The position numbers and the translations under genes were made by a program. From assembly GCA_934167665.1 (NCBI GenBank), contig CAKPLN010000001.1, forward strand, positions 124,001 through 188,000: 64,000 bases of DNA, written 5' to 3'. The notes below the pieces were generated by a model. That model searched no databases. It worked only from the letters and a program-made list of their open reading frames with translations, and was not told the DNA's origin. Shown one piece after another: positions 34,798-43,433 of the stretch. The stretch comes from an uncultured Bacilli bacterium (GTDB lineage Bacteria; Bacillota_I; Bacilli_A; RF39; UBA660). The stretch's first letter is position 1, and each line of letters begins with the position of its first letter.

Positions 34798-34852
34798 ACA
34801 ACAAGATATCTTTTTGTTATAATATAAAGTAGTTTGAAAGGAGGAACCTATC

Positions 34853-36124
34853 ATGTTTGTAGATGAGGTAATTATAAAAGTTGAAGCCGGTGATGGTGGT
34901 GATGGATGTACCGCTTTTCGCCGTGAAAAGTTCATCGAAATGGGTGGCCCATATGGTGGTAATGGGGGCCATGGCTCAGACATAATTTTTAAAGTCGATG
35001 AGGGCCTACACACTTTGCTTGATTTGCGTTATCAAAAGAAAATCAAGGGTCAAAAAGGCGAAAACGGTCGAGGTAAAAACCAGCACGGTAAAGGTGCCGA
35101 ACCATTAATAATAAAGGTTCCTCAGGGAACTGTTGTAACAGATTTAGAAACTGGTCTAGTTCTTGCTGACTTATCTAAAAAAAATCAAGAAGAAATAATT
35201 GCTAAAGGTGGTCGTGGTGGTCGTGGTAACACAGCTTTCAAAACTCAAACCAATACTGCTCCTGATTATTCAGAACGTGGTGAAGAAGGGGAAAAGAAAA
35301 CTCTAAAAGTAGAAGTTAAACTTTTAGCTGATGTTGGCCTAGTAGGGCTTCCAAGTGTTGGTAAAAGTACCATCATATCAATGATTTCTAAATCAAAACC
35401 TAAAATAGCAGCCTATCACTTCACAACCTTAACCCCTAATTTAGGAGTAGCTAAGGCAAGCGATGGTAGAAGTTTTGTAGTAGCAGACCTTCCTGGATTA
35501 ATTGAAGGGGCATCAAAAGGAGAAGGCTTAGGAGACAAATTCCTTCGCCACATTGAAAGAACAAGAATAATTGCACATATTATCGATATGAGTGCTAGTG
35601 AGATGCGTGATCCTTACGAAGACTACTTATTAATAAATAAAGAATTGGCAGCTTTTAATCCTAAAATATTAGATAAACCACAAATAATAATTGCTAATAA
35701 AATGGATTTACCAAATGCTAAAGAAAACTTAGTAGCTTTTAAAGAAAAAGTTCCAGTTGAAGTGTTTGAAGTAAGTGCCGCAACTAATACTGGCCTTCAG
35801 AATGTAGTAGATCATTTGGCTGATTTACTAGACACACTACCGGTTAATCCACTATATGATGAAAGCCAAATCGAAAGCCACATTTTATATAAATTCAAAA
35901 AAGAAGAACCATTTACCATAACTAAAGAAGACGATGTCTGGGTAATTTCTGGTAAAGAAGTAGAACGTATATTTAAAATGACAAAGTTTAATAGTGATGA
36001 GGCTATTTACCGTTTTGCTAAAAAGCTTCGTCGTATGGGAATAGACGATAAATTAGCATCTCTTGGTGCCAAAGAAGGAGACCAAGTAAGAATACTTGAC
36101 TTCTACTTTGACTACAAAGATTAA
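34853..36124 (+). CDS. obg: Obg-family GTPase
   Basis: Ribosome-assembly and stress GTPase of 423 residues with three domains. The glycine-rich Obg fold (1-158) has GGDGGDGCTAFRREKF and GGPYGGNGGHG. The G domain has G1 GLPSVGKST, G2 in YHFTTLTPN, G3 DLPGL, G4 NKMD and G5 SAAT. The Obg C-terminal domain is at about 345-423. AAGGAGG precedes the ATG. Obg commonly sits next to rplU-rpmA, as here, and acts in 50S maturation. Confidence 0.96.
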   Translation: MFVDEVIIKVEAGDGGDGCTAFRREKFIEMGGPYGGNGGHGSDIIFKVDEGLHTLLDLRYQKKIKGQKGENGRGKNQHGKGAEPLIIKVPQGTVVTDLETGLVLADLSKKNQEEIIAKGGRGGRGNTAFKTQTNTAPDYSERGEEGEKKTLKVEVKLLADVGLVGLPSVGKSTIISMISKSKPKIAAYHFTTLTPNLGVAKASDGRSFVVADLPGLIEGASKGEGLGDKFLRHIERTRIIAHIIDMSASEMRDPYEDYLLINKELAAFNPKILDKPQIIIANKMDLPNAKENLVAFKEKVPVEVFEVSAATNTGLQNVVDHLADLLDTLPVNPLYDESQIESHILYKFKKEEPFTITKEDDVWVISGKEVERIFKMTKFNSDEAIYRFAKKLRRMGIDDKLASLGAKEGDQVRILDFYFDYKD

Positions 36125-36145
36125 TTATTAGAAAGGATTATACAT

Positions 36146-36847
36146 ATGACACTAAAAACACCTGAAGAGTGTGAGCAAGCTGTTTTAGATTATATTGAAA
36201 AGCATTACTGTGATTATACAGAACATGAAAGAAACTATATCAAAAGAAATCTTTCTTATTTGGAAAAGAACAAGAGTACACTTAACATTAGAACGCCCCA
36301 TTTTTTAAGACAAATATATGATGAGCTTGGCATAATTCCTGATAATGAAAATATGTACCATGGCTTTGTTAAGTTATTAGAAGAAAAAATGGATATCAAT
36401 AGAGATGTTATAGAAGTAGCCAGTGGTATCATCCCCAATGTTACTAGAAGAGTAGCTTCAAGGCAGAAGTCTGGGAGTATAACTTCCTATGATCCAAGAT
36501 TAACTGTTCAAACAGCAATACTACCTAATATGACTATAAAAAGGGAATACTTTACTAGTAAAACAAAAGTAAAACCTAACAGCTTATTATTTGGCTTTAT
36601 GCCTTGTGAAGCAACAATAGATATAATAGAATCAGCAGCAATTAATAATGCCGATTTTATGATAGGTTTGTGTGAGGGTGGCTCAAGAAAAAAAAATTAT
36701 TGGCTAGAGTATGAGGATGAATGGTTAGGCTTTGTTAATTCTTACGCTAACACTAAATTTAGGAAAAGAGAGGATGTTACTATAGAAACGGCCTCACTGT
36801 CAGATTATGGTGATCCATACCCAGTAATATATACCAAGCACAAATAA
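36146..36847 (+). CDS. Unknown cytoplasmic protein
   Basis: I do not recognise this 233-residue protein. It is helical to about residue 90, then a mixed domain with SRQKSGSITSYDPRL and a Trp/Tyr-rich NYWLEYEDEWLGF segment. It has no membrane helix. A GAAAGGA site precedes the ATG, 21 bases after obg, so it may be read with obg. Codon use matches the neighbours. Confidence 0.6.
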   Translation: MTLKTPEECEQAVLDYIEKHYCDYTEHERNYIKRNLSYLEKNKSTLNIRTPHFLRQIYDELGIIPDNENMYHGFVKLLEEKMDINRDVIEVASGIIPNVTRRVASRQKSGSITSYDPRLTVQTAILPNMTIKREYFTSKTKVKPNSLLFGFMPCEATIDIIESAAINNADFMIGLCEGGSRKKNYWLEYEDEWLGFVNSYANTKFRKREDVTIETASLSDYGDPYPVIYTKHK

Positions 36848-36944
36848 GTAAAAATTGCCTTTGTAAATACTAAAATAACTTATTGTTAAATTAAAAAACT
36901 ATGTTATAATCATATTAGATGATAAAACAGACGAAGGTGAGAAT

Positions 36945-37766
36945 ATGTATGATGTTAATTTTTTAATTCAAAATGGTGTAGATGTAGATAAAAGTCTAGA
37001 ACTATTTGGAGATATGGAAACTTATAACGAAACAATTGGTGAATTTTTAATTAGTGCCAAAGAAAAAAAATCTAAGTTAGAGCTATATAAAAATGAAAAA
37101 GATATGCCTAACTATGCTATATACGTTCATTCATTAAAAAGCGATGCTAGATATTTTGGCTTCACAAGATTAGCTGAGCTAGCTTATAACCAAGAATTAA
37201 AAAGCAAAGCGGGAGATATTTCCTATATTTGTGAACATTATCAAGAATTAATAGACGAGGTAAATAAGTCATTAGATATAGTAAAAAAATATGTTGACCC
37301 ATCTTATAGAACTACTAGTAACCAAGCTCCAACAGTAGAAAAGGCTGAGCTTATTTCTTCTGGAGAAGTGTATAATACAAAAACAATACTTGTTGTTGAC
37401 GATTCAAATATTGTTCGTAACTTTGTTAAGAGAATTTTCAATTCTACATATAATGTTGGTGTAGCAGAAAATGGAGAAGAAGCTATTTCTATTATCAATA
37501 GTAATAAAGATAATGATAATATAGTAGCTGTCCTATTAGATTTAAATATGCCAGTAGTGGATGGCTTCGCCGTTTTAGATTTTATGAAAAAGAATAATTT
37601 ATTTTTAAAAATACCTGTTTCTATTATCTCTGGCGATTCATCAAAGGAGACTATTGATAGAGCCTTTACTTATCAAATTGTTGATATGTTAGGTAAGCCA
37701 TTTAATGAAAATGATGTTAAACGAGTTGTTGAAAGAACTCTATACTTTAAAGAAATGAATCAATAA
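36945..37766 (+). CDS. HPt-REC fusion signalling protein
   Basis: The 273-residue protein has two phosphotransfer modules. Residues 1-115 form an HPt-like helical domain with HSLKSDARYFGF, so His62 is the likely phospho-acceptor. Residues about 146-265 form a receiver domain with the acidic pair in VVDDSN, phospho-acceptor Asp199 (LLDLNMP), SIISGDS and Lys251 in LGKPF. There is no kinase core, no DNA-binding domain and no output enzyme. It is a stand-alone gene with a GAAGGTGAG site and its own terminator, so a kinase elsewhere must feed it. The HPt call rests on the H-x-L-K pattern and helicity. Confidence 0.82.
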   Translation: MYDVNFLIQNGVDVDKSLELFGDMETYNETIGEFLISAKEKKSKLELYKNEKDMPNYAIYVHSLKSDARYFGFTRLAELAYNQELKSKAGDISYICEHYQELIDEVNKSLDIVKKYVDPSYRTTSNQAPTVEKAELISSGEVYNTKTILVVDDSNIVRNFVKRIFNSTYNVGVAENGEEAISIINSNKDNDNIVAVLLDLNMPVVDGFAVLDFMKKNNLFLKIPVSIISGDSSKETIDRAFTYQIVDMLGKPFNENDVKRVVERTLYFKEMNQ

Positions 37767-37769
37767 ATA

Positions 37770-37798
37770 AAAGAAGGAGTAATTCCTTCTTTATTTTT
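37770..37798 (+). terminator. Terminator of the HPt-REC gene
   Basis: AAAGAAGGA and TCCTTCTTT with a 5-base loop, followed by ATTTTTATTT. Confidence 0.8.
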
Positions 37799-37820
37799 AT
37801 TTAAAAAACTAGTTAAAAAG

Positions 37821-38156
37821 TTAAGATTTAATAGCCTTCTTAAAAATCAATTGATCACCAACATTATAAGTATTAGCTAGGCCCAGTGGTAAATAATAAA
37901 TATCCTTGGTCTTAAACTTTGTAAAAAAATACTTTTCTGATTTCACATTTTTATAAATAGCAACAACATAATTATCTTTATCAACTGCAATTATATCTAT
38001 TCTTTGACAAAGGAAAGCTGTTGAAACAAACTTTTTATTGGTAAATTTAACTGCACAATCCAATTTTTCTAAATAAAATTTTAATCCTTTAAACTTTTCC
38101 CAAAAACCATCTAACTGAACAATATCTAACTTTTTATTCCCTATAATTAAATGCAA
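37821..38156 (-). CDS. DUF192-like small protein
   Basis: On the minus strand a TTG at 38156 with GGAGGG 7 bases upstream starts a 111-residue protein. An ATG-started version 20 codons longer would have no such site and adds an unlikely hydrophobic lead. The order GFWEKFKGLKFYL, then FLCQRIDIIAVDKDNYVVAIY, then YYLPLGLANTYNVGDQLIF matches the strand order of DUF192 (motifs of R-G-L-M, M-x-x-x-D-I-x-F and E-x-x-x-G-x-x-x-x-x-x-x-G-D). Proteins of this family have no settled function. Divergent from yebC and convergent with the HPt-REC gene. Confidence 0.55.
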   Translation of the reverse strand: MHLIIGNKKLDIVQLDGFWEKFKGLKFYLEKLDCAVKFTNKKFVSTAFLCQRIDIIAVDKDNYVVAIYKNVKSEKYFFTKFKTKDIYYLPLGLANTYNVGDQLIFKKAIKS

Positions 38157-38209
38157 ATTAAATCCCTCCAATAAAAAAATTATATCACAAAAAATATTAT
38201 ATAAAAACT

Positions 38210-38237
38210 TTAACAATTATTAATTTTATGATATTAT
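38210..38237 (+). promoter_or_regulatory. Promoter of yebC
   Basis: TTAACA (38210-38215), 16-base spacer, TATTAT (38232-38237) with TGA before it (extended -10). Confidence 0.65.
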
Positions 38238-38263
38238 TATATAGAAACAAGGGAGGTATAAAA

Positions 38264-38986
38264 ATGAGTGGACATTCAAAATGGGCAACCATTCATCGTA
38301 AAAAAGGATTATTAGACGCCGCTAGAGGAAAAGTATTCCAAAAATTAGCTAAAGAAATAATGGTGGCAGCTAAAGGGGGAAGCCCTGATCCAAACCAAAA
38401 TGCGGCATTAAGATTAGCTGTAGATAAAGCTAAAGCACAAAATATGCCAAAAGATAACATTCAAAAAGCTATAGAAAAAGCATCTGGTTCTAGTGATGGA
38501 GCTAACTACGAAAGCGTACGTTATGAAGGATATGGTCATGGTGGAGTTGCCTTCATGGTTGACTGTCTTACTGACAATCGTAACAGAACTGCCTCACAAG
38601 TTAGAAGTTCCTTTACTAAAGCAGGTGGAAATTTAGGTACTGACGGTTCAGTTAGTTATATGTTTGAACGTCGTGGATCAATAGTTATTCCTTCTGATTA
38701 TGATGAAGATACTATGATGATGACATCATTAGATGCGGGTGCTTTAGACTTTGAAAAAGTAGAAAACACCTATGTTATCACAACAGCAGCTGATACATTT
38801 GTAAAAGTAAGAGAAGCTTTAGAGAATGCTGGTGTAAAAGAATTTGAAGAATGTTGCTTAACTTATGTTCCTAATATGGAAGTTGAGCTTGATGAAGAAG
38901 GTCAAGAGAAAATCCATAACTTAGTAGCAACATTAGAAGATTTAGATGACGTACAAGACGTATATTACAATTTAAAGGAAGAATAA
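38264..38986 (+). CDS. yebC: YebC/PmpR family protein
   Basis: The 240-residue protein starts MSGHSKWATIHRKK, the family hallmark, followed by a three-domain fold ending LEDLDDVQDVYYNL. Members act as transcription regulators (PmpR) or, as shown for YebC/YeeI types, help ribosomes past proline stalls. GGGAGG lies 7-8 bases before the ATG at 38264; a longer form from 38228 has no support. The next gene starts one base after its stop. Confidence 0.93.
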   Translation: MSGHSKWATIHRKKGLLDAARGKVFQKLAKEIMVAAKGGSPDPNQNAALRLAVDKAKAQNMPKDNIQKAIEKASGSSDGANYESVRYEGYGHGGVAFMVDCLTDNRNRTASQVRSSFTKAGGNLGTDGSVSYMFERRGSIVIPSDYDEDTMMMTSLDAGALDFEKVENTYVITTAADTFVKVREALENAGVKEFEECCLTYVPNMEVELDEEGQEKIHNLVATLEDLDDVQDVYYNLKEE

Positions 38987-38987
38987 A

Positions 38988-39527
38988 ATGACAGAGCAAG
39001 AAGCTACTCTAAAAAAGGTAAATAATGAATTAAAAGGTTATATTAATGAAGCTAAGTTTGTATCAAATAAATGTAGAAATAAAATACTAAAAATATTAGC
39101 TTCAACTTTTTCTGTTAATATACCATTAGAAAATTTTGCTAATATCGATGTTGAGCTAACTTCAAATGGCGATATAATTATGCGAGGGGATAGATATAAA
39201 ACTACTTCTCCCATATCATCAAATACTGATTTAATTAATAAATACAATGAGTTCAAAATAAAAGCTGACAAAATATTAAAAAAATCAGTTCCAAGTTACA
39301 AAACAAAACAAGACTATAACAACGCTATTAACTTATTAATAATTGCTGCTATAATAGTCTTATTTATCATATTAGTCATACATACTATTATATCTTTTCT
39401 AAATCAAGATTATTTTCATTGTATATGGTTATTTATTTTTATGTCGTCGTGGCTTATCCCAAAGCTTGATATAAAGGAACGTTTCCAACAAGCTAGGAAT
39501 TATTTAAAAAGAAGATTTAAAAAATAA
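38988..39527 (+). CDS. Unknown two-helix membrane protein
   Basis: A 179-residue protein with a cytoplasmic-looking N-terminal domain (1-105), two membrane helices (about 112-136 and 141-160) and a basic C-terminus KERFQQARNYLKRRFKK. No family recognised. It starts one base after the yebC stop, with the AAGGAAGA site inside the end of yebC, so it is co-translated with yebC. Confidence 0.65.
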   Translation: MTEQEATLKKVNNELKGYINEAKFVSNKCRNKILKILASTFSVNIPLENFANIDVELTSNGDIIMRGDRYKTTSPISSNTDLINKYNEFKIKADKILKKSVPSYKTKQDYNNAINLLIIAAIIVLFIILVIHTIISFLNQDYFHCIWLFIFMSSWLIPKLDIKERFQQARNYLKRRFKK

Positions 39528-39530
39528 TAG

Positions 39531-39551
39531 AAAGTCCTTTGGACTTTTTTC
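39531..39551 (+). terminator. Terminator of the yebC unit
   Basis: AAAGTCC-TTT-GGACTTT followed by TTT. Confidence 0.75.
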
Positions 39552-39575
39552 TTTCGATTTTAAACGGTTATACAA

Positions 39576-39604
39576 TTGACAAACAACTGTTCGAAAGATA
39601 TAAT
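39576..39604 (+). promoter_or_regulatory. ruvAB promoter
   Basis: TTGACA (39576-39581), exactly 17 bases, TATAAT (39599-39604): a consensus sigma-A promoter, 51 bases before ruvA. Confidence 0.9.
39580..39593. promoter_or_regulatory. LexA (DinR-type) SOS box in the ruvAB promoter
   Basis: CAAACAACTGTTCG matches the Bacillus-type SOS box CGAACnnnnGTTCG at 9 of 10 fixed positions. It fills the space between -35 and -10, where a bound repressor would block RNA polymerase. Confidence 0.8.
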
Positions 39605-39655
39605 TGATAATAGATTGAATCAAAAGTTTACTAATTAACAGATGGAGGAACAATA

Positions 39656-40219
39656 ATGTATGATTATATAAAGGGAACCGTTACTGGTTTAAAAAACAAT
39701 GCGATCGTCCTTGAAAATAATGGTATTGGCTATTTAATATATGTGTCTAATCCATATTCATATGAGACTCAAAAGGACTACAAAGTCTATGTTTATCAGC
39801 AAGTACGTGAAGATGAAAATAGTTTATATGGATTTAAAACACTAGAAGAAAAAGAGTTCTTTTTAAAGCTTATTAGCGTTAAAGGATTAGGCTGTAAAAT
39901 GGCTCTACCAATATTAGCCGTTGGATCAATAAATGGTATAATGGATGCTATTGAAAGAGAAAATATTTTATATTTGAAGAAATTCCCTAAAATAGGTGAG
40001 AAACTAGCTAAACAAATTGTTTTGGATTTAAAAGGTAAATTGGAATTTATTGGGGTTGGTATCTCCGATGATCAAGTTGAAACTGAAAACGAATTAAAAG
40101 AGGTATTAATCGGTTTAGGCTACAAAGAAAAAGAATTAAAGCCGGTTTTAGCTAGAGTTGATACTTCATTAAGCATTGAAGAACAAGTAAAGGATGCCTT
40201 AAAATTATTATTAAAATAA
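39656..40219 (+). CDS. ruvA: Holliday junction branch migration protein RuvA
   Basis: The 187-residue protein binds Holliday junctions as a tetramer. It has the OB-fold start MYDYIKGTVTG, VREDENSLYGF, the helix-hairpin-helix region LISVKGLGCKMAL and KFPKIGEKLAKQIVLDLK, and the short C-terminal domain that contacts RuvB. GATGGAGG precedes the ATG. ruvB follows 9 bases downstream. The promoter carries an SOS box, so the operon is probably induced by DNA damage. Confidence 0.96.
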   Translation: MYDYIKGTVTGLKNNAIVLENNGIGYLIYVSNPYSYETQKDYKVYVYQQVREDENSLYGFKTLEEKEFFLKLISVKGLGCKMALPILAVGSINGIMDAIERENILYLKKFPKIGEKLAKQIVLDLKGKLEFIGVGISDDQVETENELKEVLIGLGYKEKELKPVLARVDTSLSIEEQVKDALKLLLK

Positions 40220-40228
40220 GGAGATAAT

Positions 40229-41227
40229 ATGAAAGAAGAAAATATTATAAAACAATATTCCTTAGATGATGATCATACAATTGATAATACCATTAGGCCT
40301 GAAACGATAGATGAGTATATTGGACAAACAGATGTAAAAGAAAATATCAAAGTCTTTGTTGAAGCAGCTAAACTACGTAATGAAGCTCTTGACCATGTCC
40401 TACTATATGGCCCTCCAGGTCTTGGAAAAACAACACTTGCCTTTATCATTGCTCATGAAATGGGAACAAATATTAAAACAGCAAGTGGACCAAGTATTGA
40501 AAAAAGTGGAGACTTAGCTGCCATATTATCATCTCTTGAGCCTGGAGACGTTTTATTTATAGATGAAATTCATCGTATGCCTCGTTATATTGAGGAAATA
40601 CTTTATCCTGCTATGGAAGATTTTTCCCTAGATATTATTGTCGGTAGTGAAGGCAATTCTAGAAATATAAAAATTGATTTACCACCATTTACCCTAGTAG
40701 GAGCAACAACTAGGGCTGGAGACTTATCAGCACCATTACGTGATCGTTTTGGTATTATTTCTAAACTTCAATTCTATACAACAGAAGAGTTATGTGATAT
40801 AATAAAACGCACATCCAGAGTGCTATCTATGGATATTACTGAAGATGCTGCCATTGAGCTTGCGAAAAGAAGTCGTGGGACTCCAAGAATTGCCAATCGT
40901 TTATTTAAAAGAGTTCGTGACTTTGCCCTTGTCAAAGGAAACAAAGCTATTAACCTAGACATTACTAATCAAGCTTTAGAGCGTCTAAAAATTGATAAGT
41001 TAGGTCTAGACAATACTGACCATGAATTACTTTTAGCAATAATTAATAAATTTAATGGTGGGCCAGTCGGCCTTGAAGCTTTAAGCAGTTCAATAGGTGA
41101 GGAGGCAACAACTATTGAGGATGTCTACGAACCATATCTTTTGCAAAGCGGTTTTTTAAAAAGAACATCACGTGGAAGAGTTGTAACCGATAAAGCTTAT
41201 GAAGCTTTGGGCATCGAAAGAAAATAA
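40229..41227 (+). CDS. ruvB: Holliday junction branch migration helicase RuvB
   Basis: AAA+ motor of 332 residues with RPETIDEYIGQ near the start, Walker A GPPGLGKTT, Walker B LFIDEIHR, sensor 1 GATTRAGDLSAPLRDRFG, and a C-terminal winged helix with TSRGRVVT. Together with RuvA it drives branch migration. RuvC is not in the window; Firmicutes usually use RecU instead. AAGGAGAT precedes the ATG. Confidence 0.97.
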   Translation: MKEENIIKQYSLDDDHTIDNTIRPETIDEYIGQTDVKENIKVFVEAAKLRNEALDHVLLYGPPGLGKTTLAFIIAHEMGTNIKTASGPSIEKSGDLAAILSSLEPGDVLFIDEIHRMPRYIEEILYPAMEDFSLDIIVGSEGNSRNIKIDLPPFTLVGATTRAGDLSAPLRDRFGIISKLQFYTTEELCDIIKRTSRVLSMDITEDAAIELAKRSRGTPRIANRLFKRVRDFALVKGNKAINLDITNQALERLKIDKLGLDNTDHELLLAIINKFNGGPVGLEALSSSIGEEATTIEDVYEPYLLQSGFLKRTSRGRVVTDKAYEALGIERK

Positions 41228-41279
41228 AAATATATAGAAAGGAATTAAGCAATATATCGTTTGATTATAGGAGTAAAAA

Positions 41280-42305
41280 ATGAAAGTAGAAGATTTTGAT
41301 TATGATTTACCAGAAGAGTTAATTGCCCAAACACCACTAGAAAAAAGAGATGCTTCAAGGCTTCTAGTATTAGATAAGAAAAGTGGAGAGTTAGAACATC
41401 GTCATTTTTATGATATTATTGATTACTTAGAAGAAGGAGATACACTAGTTTTAAACAATACTAAGGTATTACCAGCTAGGTTGATTGGTGAAAAGGAAGA
41501 AACTAAAGCAGTTATTGAAATTCTCCTTTTAAAAAATATTACCGATGATACTTGGGAATGTTTAGCTAAGCCAGCTCGTCGTATAAAAGATGGAACTATA
41601 GTAACATTTGGTAATGGTAAACTAAAAGCTAAATGTATTAAAGAAGAAAATGATGGTATTAGACATTTTACATTAATTTATGATGGTATTTTATTAGAAA
41701 TACTAGAAGAACTAGGCACAATGCCACTTCCACCATATATTCATGAAAAATTATCAGATCAAACTCGTTATCAAACTGTCTATGCTAAAGAGGTTGGTAG
41801 TGCTGCCGCTCCGACTGCTGGGCTTCATTTTACCAAAGAGCTTCTAGCAAAGATAAAAGAAAAAAAGGTTAACATTGCCTACATAACACTACATGTTGGC
41901 CTTGGAACATTTAGACCAGTCAGTGTTGAAAAAGTAGAAGATCATGAAATGCATAGTGAGTATTATCAAATGTCAAAAGAAGTAGCCGAACTACTAACTA
42001 AAACCAAGAAGGAAAATCATAGAATAATAGCTGTTGGAACAACTAGTACTAGAACATTAGAAACAATTATGACAAAATATCATGAGTTTAAAGAATGCAG
42101 TGGTTGGACTAATATCTTTATCTATCCAGGCTATGAGTTTAAAGCAATCGACTGCCTAATAACTAATTTCCATTTACCAAAATCAACATTAGTTATGTTA
42201 GTTTCTGCTCTAGCTGGAAGAGAACATATTCTAAATGCCTATAAAGAAGCCGTTGAAAAAAAATATCGCTTTTTTTCATTCGGCGATGCTATGCTTATAA
42301 AATAA
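41280..42305 (+). CDS. queA: S-adenosylmethionine:tRNA ribosyltransferase-isomerase QueA
   Basis: The 341-residue enzyme adds the epoxycyclopentane ring from SAM to preQ1 at wobble position 34 of tRNA, making epoxyqueuosine. Motifs are FDYDLPEELIAQ at the start, NNTKVLPARL, EVGSAAAPTAGLHFT, HVGLGTFRPV, and ITNFHLPKSTLVMLVSA. TAGGAG precedes the ATG. The unit ruvAB-queA-tgt is a common Firmicutes order; here one extra gene is inserted before tgt. Confidence 0.96.
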   Translation: MKVEDFDYDLPEELIAQTPLEKRDASRLLVLDKKSGELEHRHFYDIIDYLEEGDTLVLNNTKVLPARLIGEKEETKAVIEILLLKNITDDTWECLAKPARRIKDGTIVTFGNGKLKAKCIKEENDGIRHFTLIYDGILLEILEELGTMPLPPYIHEKLSDQTRYQTVYAKEVGSAAAPTAGLHFTKELLAKIKEKKVNIAYITLHVGLGTFRPVSVEKVEDHEMHSEYYQMSKEVAELLTKTKKENHRIIAVGTTSTRTLETIMTKYHEFKECSGWTNIFIYPGYEFKAIDCLITNFHLPKSTLVMLVSALAGREHILNAYKEAVEKKYRFFSFGDAMLIK

Positions 42306-42330
42306 CAAATTTCAGGGGGGATAAATAAAA

Positions 42331-43353
42331 ATGAAATTAATATTAGAACAACTAAGTGATCTTAGAAAAAGAGCCTTATCATTAAAAGAAAGCCTTGCCG
42401 ATTACTCTGATTACCTAACGGCAAGAGAAATAACCTCAAGTGACGCTTCGCCTCGTGGACTGGTAGGTGATAGTCACATTGAATCACAATTTCAAATGGA
42501 TTTAAATACCTATGCCGAATTATTAAGCCTATTAACAAATGCTGAATATATCACTGCTAGATCAGCAGAAACTATTGAGATAGGTACTAAATTTATTGTC
42601 AAATTTACAAATGACAATCAACATACTGCTGCCTATTTAGTTGAAAAACCTCTTGTTTTAGGGTTGAATAAGAAGTTTGTTAGTATTGACAGTCCACTAG
42701 GTAAAAGTGTCTTTTCTAAGAGCGAAAAAGATAATTTTCAATATACTATGCCAGCAATCAGTTCAATGGAAAGACAAAGAATAACTGGTACTATTGAAAA
42801 AATTGTAACTGAACCTAAAGAATATACACATTTTATAAGAGAAAAAGACAAGAAACACAGAATATCAGAAAGCAGTGAAAAAGAATTACGAAGATTAAGA
42901 TACTCTAAGTCAGAAGAGGACAGAAGAGAATACGCTAGACGTAACACTTTAACGCCATCACAAATATTTTTACTTCGAATAGAAAAAGCACGTCTTGAAA
43001 AAAGCCCAGGATTAGACAACAAGAGAAGATATAATGAAGTATCAAGACTTTTAGAAACTGCCCAAGTTGCTGAAGAAGTAACTGATGGCAGCATTGGGAT
43101 TGGTACAACTTTTGATATTTTAATCACAGATGGTGCCGAAAGTCACGTAAAAACAGTTGAAATGATTAATTATGCTGTTAGTGATGAGTTAGATGATGCC
43201 TACATCGAAAGAATTAGTCCAGCCGGCTCCAAGGCTTTTGGTCTAAAAGCTAATGATAAATTTAGTTATCGTTCTGGTAACAAAACTATCACAGCCGCTG
43301 TTTTAAATGTAAAAGTAGTTGACAAAGGAAAAACTTATACTAAATCAATATAA
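42331..43353 (+). CDS. Protein with two GreA/GreB C-terminal-like domains
   Basis: This 340-residue protein appears to be a duplication of the GreA-type layout. A helical stretch (1-75) is followed by an FKBP-like domain (82-158) with FVSIDSPLGKSVFSKSEKD, closely like the S-P-L-G-x-A-L-x-G-K core of GreA. Then come a second, very basic helical stretch (175-250) and a second domain (253-330) with ISPAGSKAFGLKANDKF. The helical parts could be antiparallel coiled coils like the GreA finger. Gre factors enter the RNA polymerase secondary channel. Whether this protein does is unknown, as no acidic finger-tip pair is evident. A GGGGGG site lies before the ATG. It lies between queA and tgt and has its own terminator. 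Confidence 0.7.
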   Translation: MKLILEQLSDLRKRALSLKESLADYSDYLTAREITSSDASPRGLVGDSHIESQFQMDLNTYAELLSLLTNAEYITARSAETIEIGTKFIVKFTNDNQHTAAYLVEKPLVLGLNKKFVSIDSPLGKSVFSKSEKDNFQYTMPAISSMERQRITGTIEKIVTEPKEYTHFIREKDKKHRISESSEKELRRLRYSKSEEDRREYARRNTLTPSQIFLLRIEKARLEKSPGLDNKRRYNEVSRLLETAQVAEEVTDGSIGIGTTFDILITDGAESHVKTVEMINYAVSDELDDAYIERISPAGSKAFGLKANDKFSYRSGNKTITAAVLNVKVVDKGKTYTKSI

Positions 43354-43382
43354 AAAGAGAAGTTGCCAAACTTCTTTTCTTG
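43352..43382 (+). terminator. Rho-independent terminator
   Basis: AGAGAAGTT and AACTTCTTT (one G-T pair) with a GCCA loop, then a T-rich tail. Confidence 0.7.
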
Positions 43383-43433
43383 TAAAAGCAAAAATTATAA
43401 TATATAATTAATAGGTAATTTATGGAGGTGCTT

